Of a DNA stretch of 64,000 nt, positions 59,313 to 64,000 are shown one piece after another. This DNA comes from Selaginella moellendorffii (taxonomy: Eukaryota > Streptophyta > Lycopodiopsida > Selaginellales > Selaginellaceae). The notes beneath the pieces were generated by a model that was given only the letters and a program-made list of their open reading frames with translations, was not told the origin of the DNA and did no database searches. Location: assembly GCF_000143415.4 (NCBI RefSeq), contig NW_003314299.1, positions 1,552,559 to 1,616,558 of the forward strand, given 5' to 3'. A program made the translations under genes and the position numbers. Position 1 is the first letter of the stretch. Each line of letters starts with the position of its first letter.

Positions 59313-59809
59313 GATCCTGTCCAAAGGAAGAAAAAATGCTTGAACTGGAGATCTACACAGCTAGAATCGCAGAGCAAAGAGAGCGATAGAGAGATTTCTT
59401 TCTAGAACAATCACTGGCTAAAGAAAGAGGAGAAATAATGCCCGGAAAAAAGCGGGAGCTAAGAACCCTAAAATCGCACTCCAGCACTCACCAGATCGCC
59501 TAGTCGTGGCCGAAAGAGCTGAGTCTACCTCCTCCCGCGCTCCCGCGCTCCGCAAACACGTCATCCAACGGACACCATGGCGAAGGGACGCCAACTGGCC
59601 TCCCTTTAGGGCATTCCCGTACTCATGCGAGTTTATTTAGGGTTAGTGTTTGCCATATACGTACAGCATTAAATTTATGTTATGTTAAGTGCTATCATTC
59701 ATTTGGCTGAAGCATGAGACTGGTGGAAACGTACCTTTTCCTCTGCTTCATTGAATCAATGACAGCACAGCCCTTTGGAAGTATGGTCTGGCTGTGCCAA
59801 CATCAAGAT
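59313..59809 (-). promoter_or_regulatory. leader/promoter of the coiled-coil gene, duplicated at 45 kb
   Basis: Minus strand: GTACGGGAATGCCCTAAAGG (59602-59621) and GCGATTTTAGGGTTCTTAGC (about 59460-59478) match 44998-45035, where about 115 bases between them are missing. TTGGACAG at about 59325 may be a 3' splice site of a leader intron. Confidence 0.5.
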
Positions 59810-60128
59810 GGAATCCAATGCTAGAACATTGTTAACCATGATGTTGCTGGAGAAAGTGAGTGGGTTGTAGCTTCTCAACCTTTGATATTTCCAGAAATAG
59901 TACAGAATTGTTAGAAACATCCCATACATATGCTTTGGAAGTTCTTGCTCTCTAACCTGTCAGAACCTCCAACCTTGAGGTCCTCAGCTCTCTTCCCATT
60001 GACATCAACAGGACATGAGTTCTAGCATGTTTGAAGCGCTGTGCACCTGGAAAATCTTGAAGATAGCATTGGCATCCTTGTGGCTGAATGAACATCTGAA
60101 TAGATATTTCTTACTCACTGCAAACTGT
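59810..60128 (-). pseudogene. second hedgehog-type Hint relic
   Basis: The minus strand is a diverged copy of 44345-44690: AAATATCTATTCAGATGT, CACAAGGATGCCAATGC, DANAIFKIFQVHSASNML in frame, then a stop near CTGTTGATG, AAGAGAGCTGAGGACCTCAA and ATCATGGTTAACAATGTTCT. It has its own deletions after the VNGK word and keeps the base lost in the 44-kb copy. No N-terminal part is seen. Confidence 0.75.
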
Positions 60129-60667
60129 GGAAAAAAGTTATGTAGATGTTTGTTTTGATTTTTAGATCCTTGCAAACTTAATTTTTCTCCACTATATATA
60201 TGGTTTGTTTACAACAGCATATAGATAGATAACAACTTGCATGGTACTTTTGGAGGACTGAGTGCTTGCAAGATTACTTCATCAAGAGAACAAGAAAGAG
60301 TGAACATTGCATCCATGCTTCATAGTTGGGCACATATGGACTTCATAAAATCTAATGCATGTATTTCTTTTATAAATTATTGCATTCCATGTGTGTTTTT
60401 TCCCTATATATTTCTAACACAAGTGTTTAATTATTTAATATCGTATTCTAATAATAAGCCATTACTTAATATAGCCCTACTTTGTTCCAGCTGTATTTTA
60501 TATATTAAAGAATTATAAACTTTGCCATGAAGCTATATCAAATTTCTATTTGAAGACAAGTGTCAACATAATATTAAGAAAATGTAAAGAGAACTAACAA
60601 TTAGTTATAGTATAAAAGAAGGATGTTTTGATTCATAACACAATCTGAAATTTTTTCTTGATTAAAT
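60129..60667. other. AT-rich interval
   Basis: No convincing gene. A 93-codon plus frame (60237-60518) is hydrophobic and AT-driven. TATATATATGG near 60193 could be a TATA box on the plus strand. Confidence 0.35.
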
Positions 60668-61084
60668 ATGGCTTACAGTTATATTTTATTCTTTGCATTT
60701 ATAAGTTTAATTCTAGCTGTAGAAGCAAGACTTAAAACATGTGGTGAATCTTGTTCAAGTCATAATGAGTGTAAAGGGGATATTGCTTGTTTTGATGGCA
60801 TTTGTAAAGATGATCCTGATATGGATACAAATTTATGTCCTGGTAACAATGGTGGTGGTGGTAGTGGGCATGTTGGTGGTGGTGCTGGTGGTGGCACTGG
60901 TGGCAGGGGCATTGGTGGGGGTGTTGGCGGGGGTACTGGTGATGGGCATTGCTGCTCAGATCCAAATAGAGATGTTTGTTGGGATCTCTCTCTTGCACTT
61001 CCAAGCCACCAGGCCTCCTTGGTTGTGCTGGTTTTCCAGCAATGGATTTGGAAGAGGTTGATGTTGACAAACAGCTTGCTGTGA
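60668..61084 (+). CDS. small secreted Cys-rich / Gly-rich protein, first exon or whole gene
   Basis: 138-codon frame. Residues 1-20 (MAYSYILFFAFISLILAVEA) form a clear signal peptide. Residues 21-60 are Cys-rich with CGESCSSHNECKGDIACFDG and a further CK and LC, a compact EGF/knottin-like spacing that I cannot assign. Residues 61-95 are a Gly-rich linker (GGGTGGRGIGGGVGGGTG). Then CCSDPNRDVCWDL. The last 40 residues look like read-through of an intron or decay. A second Gly-rich coding-like block follows at 61110-61235. It lies beside a Hint relic, and a secreted N-terminal module plus linker would suit a hog-type protein, but the two are on opposite strands. Not expressed for certain. Confidence 0.5.
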   Translation: MAYSYILFFAFISLILAVEARLKTCGESCSSHNECKGDIACFDGICKDDPDMDTNLCPGNNGGGGSGHVGGGAGGGTGGRGIGGGVGGGTGDGHCCSDPNRDVCWDLSLALPSHQASLVVLVFQQWIWKRLMLTNSLL

Positions 61085-61109
61085 TGCAAGAGAAGGCCAT
61101 TCAAGCTTT

Positions 61110-61950
61110 GAGGGTGGTGGCACTGGTGGTGGGGGCATTGGTGGGGGTGTTGGTGGTGGAACTAGTGGTGGTGGTGGCAGGGATGCTGGTGGTGGTGGTG
61201 GGGGTGGTGCTGGGCTTCTTGGAGGAGACATACGTGGTCTTCATAGAAAGTTTTAAGTTAAAAAAATAATTAATTTAAAATAAAAATGATTAATAAAGGG
61301 TCAAAATTTGATCAAAGTTTTAATAGTAAAAAGTTTTACTTTATAATTCTCAGTTTGTATGGCCCATTCTATGTCAAAAAAAGAGGTTAAAAGTTTGTAT
61401 CAACCTTACTAACCTCTTATACAAGGGAGAGGGAAAGAGTTAAATTATTCCAGCTTGCTCAAGAAAGATTTTTTTATCATTCTTTCTTGAGCAAAGTGGA
61501 ATAAGATTGTTTTATGAACCTGAATCTAAAATTAAACACATTATTGAAACTCAAAGTTAAAGCTAAGTCTAAGGTTATAAATGTATTCTCAAATGTTTGA
61601 TTTTCTTTTTTGTTGCTCATTAATTATTATATTGAATTTCTTCATAGAAAATTTTAAGTTAAAAAAAGAATTAATCTAAGATAAAAATGATTAATTAATA
61701 AAGGATCAAAACAATCTACTTTATAATTCTTTGTGTGTATGTTAGGAAAATGGCCAAGCTTTAAAGTTCATGTTATCCAAGGAAAGGGGGTTCATTTATT
61801 AATCAAAGTGCTTACATTTCCATATTTAGATTTGTGTAATGAGCAAGTTAAGCTTAGTACACCACATATGTCTCCTCCAAGAAGCCCCACCCCCACCACC
61901 ACTACCAGCATCCTTGCCACCACCACCACCAGTGCCAGTGAATGTGCCTT
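61110..61950. repeat. inverted Gly-rich repeat pair
   Basis: 61125-61235 (+: GGCACTGGTGGTGGGGG ... GCTTCTTGGAGGAGACATAC) recurs inverted at about 61863-61940 (CATATGTCTCCTCCAAGAAG ... CCACCAGTGCC). Arms are about 75-110 bases and about 630 apart. The first arm is also similar to the Gly linker of the preceding gene. Confidence 0.75.
61239..61741 (+). repeat. AT-rich direct repeats about 400 bp apart
   Basis: 61239-61362 and 61640-61741 share TTCATAGAAA, TTTTAAGTTAAAAAAA, AAATAAAAATGATTAAT/AGATAAAAATGATTAAT, AAAGG-TCAAAA and TACTTTATAATTCT in order. They could be terminal repeats of a small element with the Gly-rich inverted arms outside; no target duplication was found. Confidence 0.6.
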
Positions 61951-62118
61951 AAAATCTAATATATAAAATACAGCTGGATAAACACCAAATGGCTCATTAT
62001 TAGAATATAATATTAGAAATATAAAGCCTTTAGCTTAAGCATGTAATCTATCTATATTACATGGCATAATGTCATGCATGGTCTACCCAAAGATGGATCA
62101 CTTTAGCCCTACCAGTCC

Positions 62119-62364
62119 ATGGAGTGCAGTGAGAGCAATGAAAGTGAGATGGTCTCTAGCGATCCACAACAAGGGAGAAGGAGGAGAAGAAGGAGCAGCT
62201 ATGAGAGATTAATGCGGACAAGCACAGCTACTGCCACAGTGTCTACTGGTTCCATGGCAATGTGTATCATACAAGAACTAAGTTCTTTCTCATTACCAGT
62301 TTCTTGGAAGGTGAGTGATAAAGAATTTTTCTTATCATCCCTTCCTCATGCATGGTGGTATTGA
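62119..62364 (+). CDS. doubtful small ORF
   Basis: 81 codons: acidic/Ser N-terminus, RRRRRR run, SSYERLMRTSTATATVST. A possible donor (TGGAAG|GTGAGTG) at 62309-62310 would make it a first exon, but no following exon is evident before the FEI-like gene. Function unknown. Confidence 0.2.
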   Translation: MECSESNESEMVSSDPQQGRRRRRRSSYERLMRTSTATATVSTGSMAMCIIQELSSFSLPVSWKVSDKEFFLSSLPHAWWY

Positions 62365-62640
62365 CCGATGGTGCAAATTGATCCCAGGAATGGAGATGCA
62401 ATCTTCTTTAGATCAATGCCTATGTTTGTTACCCTTTATTTTATAACTTTTAAAGTACACCTGACCACCAACGGCCAGATGTTTTGAAAAATACTTAAAA
62501 TTTATCTTCTTGTCGCAGAGCTTTGCCTAATCCAGTTGATAGATTCGTGGCGGCGGCGAGGAAGGCGCTGATGAGCTGAGCGCCAAGCGAACAGGGTTCT
62601 GGAACATCGCTTCTAGGGTTTCATCGTCCGGCTTTGCTAG

Positions 62641-64000
62641 ATGAGGAGCTGGGCCTTTTGCGCGATCGTCGTCCTGTTCCTACATTCCGTGCAAGCATTG
62701 TCTTCGGATGGTTAGAGCTCTCTTCTCTGGGTCCTTCTTGTTCTCGTTCTCTCACTATCTATCTATCTACCTATCTATCTTCGTTTAACTGGATTCTTCT
62801 TATTCGCACTCTCCTCTCCTATCACAGGGATTGCATTGCTCGCATTTAAAGAGGGCATACAAGAAGCGCAGTTTCTTCTCGGCGATTGGAGACGAAGCGA
62901 TGCGACGCCGTGCAACTGGACTGGAGTCGAGTGTAATGGAGAAACTGGGCGCGTAGAGACTTTGTAAGTCTTGTCCCTTCCTTTGATCGCTAAATGAGCG
63001 TTTACTCTCGGCTAGAAACCTTCCTCGATTCCATCTGGTGGGAGTGATTTCTCCGGAGATTGGAAAGCTCAGCAAACTGCGAAGGCTGTAAGTTTTTCGT
63101 TTGTTCTTTCCAGACAAAAATATAGAACGTCTTTGAATGAACAGGGGATTGCATAACAACATGATCTCCGGTAAAATACCTCCGAGCCTTGGCAACTGCA
63201 GCGATCTACGGGCAGTGTAAGCTTAGCAGTTTTTTCTAGGGTTTCTGGAAGTAAGATTTCGTTGTACAGATACCTGCGAGACAATCTTCTAAGTGGCTCG
63301 TTGCCTGCGGAACTGGGGAGGCTTAAGAACCTGAAAGTGTTGTAAGTTTCTTGCTGACTTTGTTCTCTCATGCCTCTGGTTTTCACGAAACCAGGCTTGC
63401 TGCAGCGACGTGTCGGAGAACTCGCTCACTGGACCAATTCCAGCTTCCATGGAAAGACTAAACGATCTTGTGTTCTTGTAAGTTTTCCCAAAGAAAGAAA
63501 CACGATTGTGTTAATCCGTCTGTCTCGAGTCTCGCAGAAACGTTTCCAACAATTTTCTTACTGGGAGCGTCACTGGTCTTGCAAAGTTTTCAAACAGATC
63601 GTAAGTTTGTGTTTTCATCTAGATTTGGCTCTTACATTATCTCTCCAGTTTTTTCGGTAATCCCGGGCTGTGTGGACAGCAGCTCAACAAGAGCTGTGAA
63701 GTTGGAAAATCGGTCAATGGTATGTCATCTCTAGATTTTATTTTTTTTAAGTTCGAACATGAAATACAGGTTCTAAGATGTCAAAACTTTCGAGAAATCT
63801 GCTGATAAGTGCACTTGGAACTGTGACCGCATCGCTGCTCTTTGCGCTAGTGTGCTTCTGGGGATTTCTTTTCTACAACAAATTCAACGCAACAAAGGCC
63901 TGCATTCCTCAGCAGCCGGAACCATCCGCAGGTCAGCTCCAGTTTCTTCTTCTCGTAACACCTGGACTCACAAACTAATATAACAGCAAAGCTCGTTTTG
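62641..64000 (+). CDS. FEI-like LRR receptor kinase, 5' part
   Basis: Receptor-like kinase with few extracellular leucine-rich repeats; FEI proteins act in cell-wall synthesis and growth. Exons seen: 62641-62710, 62828-62963, 63016-63087, 63145-63216, 63270-63341, 63406-63477, 63538-63600, 63649-63719, 63770-63931 and 63987-64000 (continuing). They give about 268 residues so far. Signal peptide MRSWAFCAIVVLFLHSVQA, cap region ALLAFKEGIQEAQFLLGDW with CNWTGVEC, then LRRs (LVGVISPEIGKLSKLRRL, SGKIPPSLGNCSDLRAV, SGSLPAELGRLKNLKVL, TGPIPASMERLNDLVFL). FFGNPGLCGQQL closes the ectodomain. The membrane segment LLISALGTVTASLLFALVCF is at about 219-240. The last codons, AKLVL, start the juxtamembrane part. 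Four LRR exons are exactly 72 bases with phase-2 introns. The kinase domain lies beyond the window. Confidence 0.9.

Noticed and set aside
60237-60518. 93-codon plus frame as a gene
   Set aside because: Hydrophobic by AT bias; no signal or domain and a poor start context.

Overview
The window looks like nuclear DNA of a seedless vascular plant, most probably a Selaginella-type lycophyte. Genes have many short introns (about 40-110 bases, GT-AG, one GC-AG). There are two long pentatricopeptide-repeat (PPR) genes and a PPR relic. Plant families are present (FATB thioesterase, BSK kinase, DOF factor, FEI-type receptor kinase) alongside a SAXO-type axonemal protein, which is expected only in a plant that still makes flagellated sperm. 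The species call is inference; no marker sequence was searched.

Layout. 1-22 kb is a compact gene island: a cut PPR gene (-), an inverted tRNA-Gly pair around a 100-N gap, PRP31 (-), a 19-repeat PPR gene (-), an MLF-family gene (+), FATB (+), SAXO-like (-), a 3 kb AT-rich block, TSR3 (+), tRNA-Glu (-), Acinus (-) and BSK (-). 22.7-43.3 kb is a transposon graveyard: a PPR relic, several Ty3/Gypsy relics on both strands, a 12-bp minisatellite, a 5S-rRNA-containing LTR family resembling Cassandra with a 79-bp tandem array, and a nearly full-length but stop-ridden Gypsy element at 38.2-43.3 kb with paired LTRs. 44-45.7 kb holds a broken hedgehog-type Hint gene, tRNA-Pro and a chimeric partial copy of a coiled-coil gene. 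48.5-50 kb is a DOF gene (-). 51-57.6 kb is gene-poor. 57.6-59.3 kb is an intact tail-anchored coiled-coil gene (-), followed by a second Hint relic (-), a small secreted Cys/Gly-rich gene (+) and the 5' half of a FEI-like receptor kinase (+) that leaves the window.

Themes. RNA metabolism is well represented: PRP31 (U4/U6 snRNP), Acinus (ASAP complex/EJC), TSR3 (18S rRNA modification), PPR proteins (organelle RNA) and three tRNA genes. Signalling is represented by BSK and FEI-like kinases and lipid synthesis by FATB. Nothing suggests an operon-like module.

The least ordinary signals are the 5S-derived LTR family with its array, an inverted segmental duplication joining 44.3-45.3 kb and 59.1-60.1 kb that carries hedgehog-type Hint relics, and a Gypsy element whose recognisable stop codons and LTR differences are almost all transitions. 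Exon boundaries were inferred by hand from splice consensus, frame and family conservation; the multi-exon models close in frame but no transcript evidence was available.
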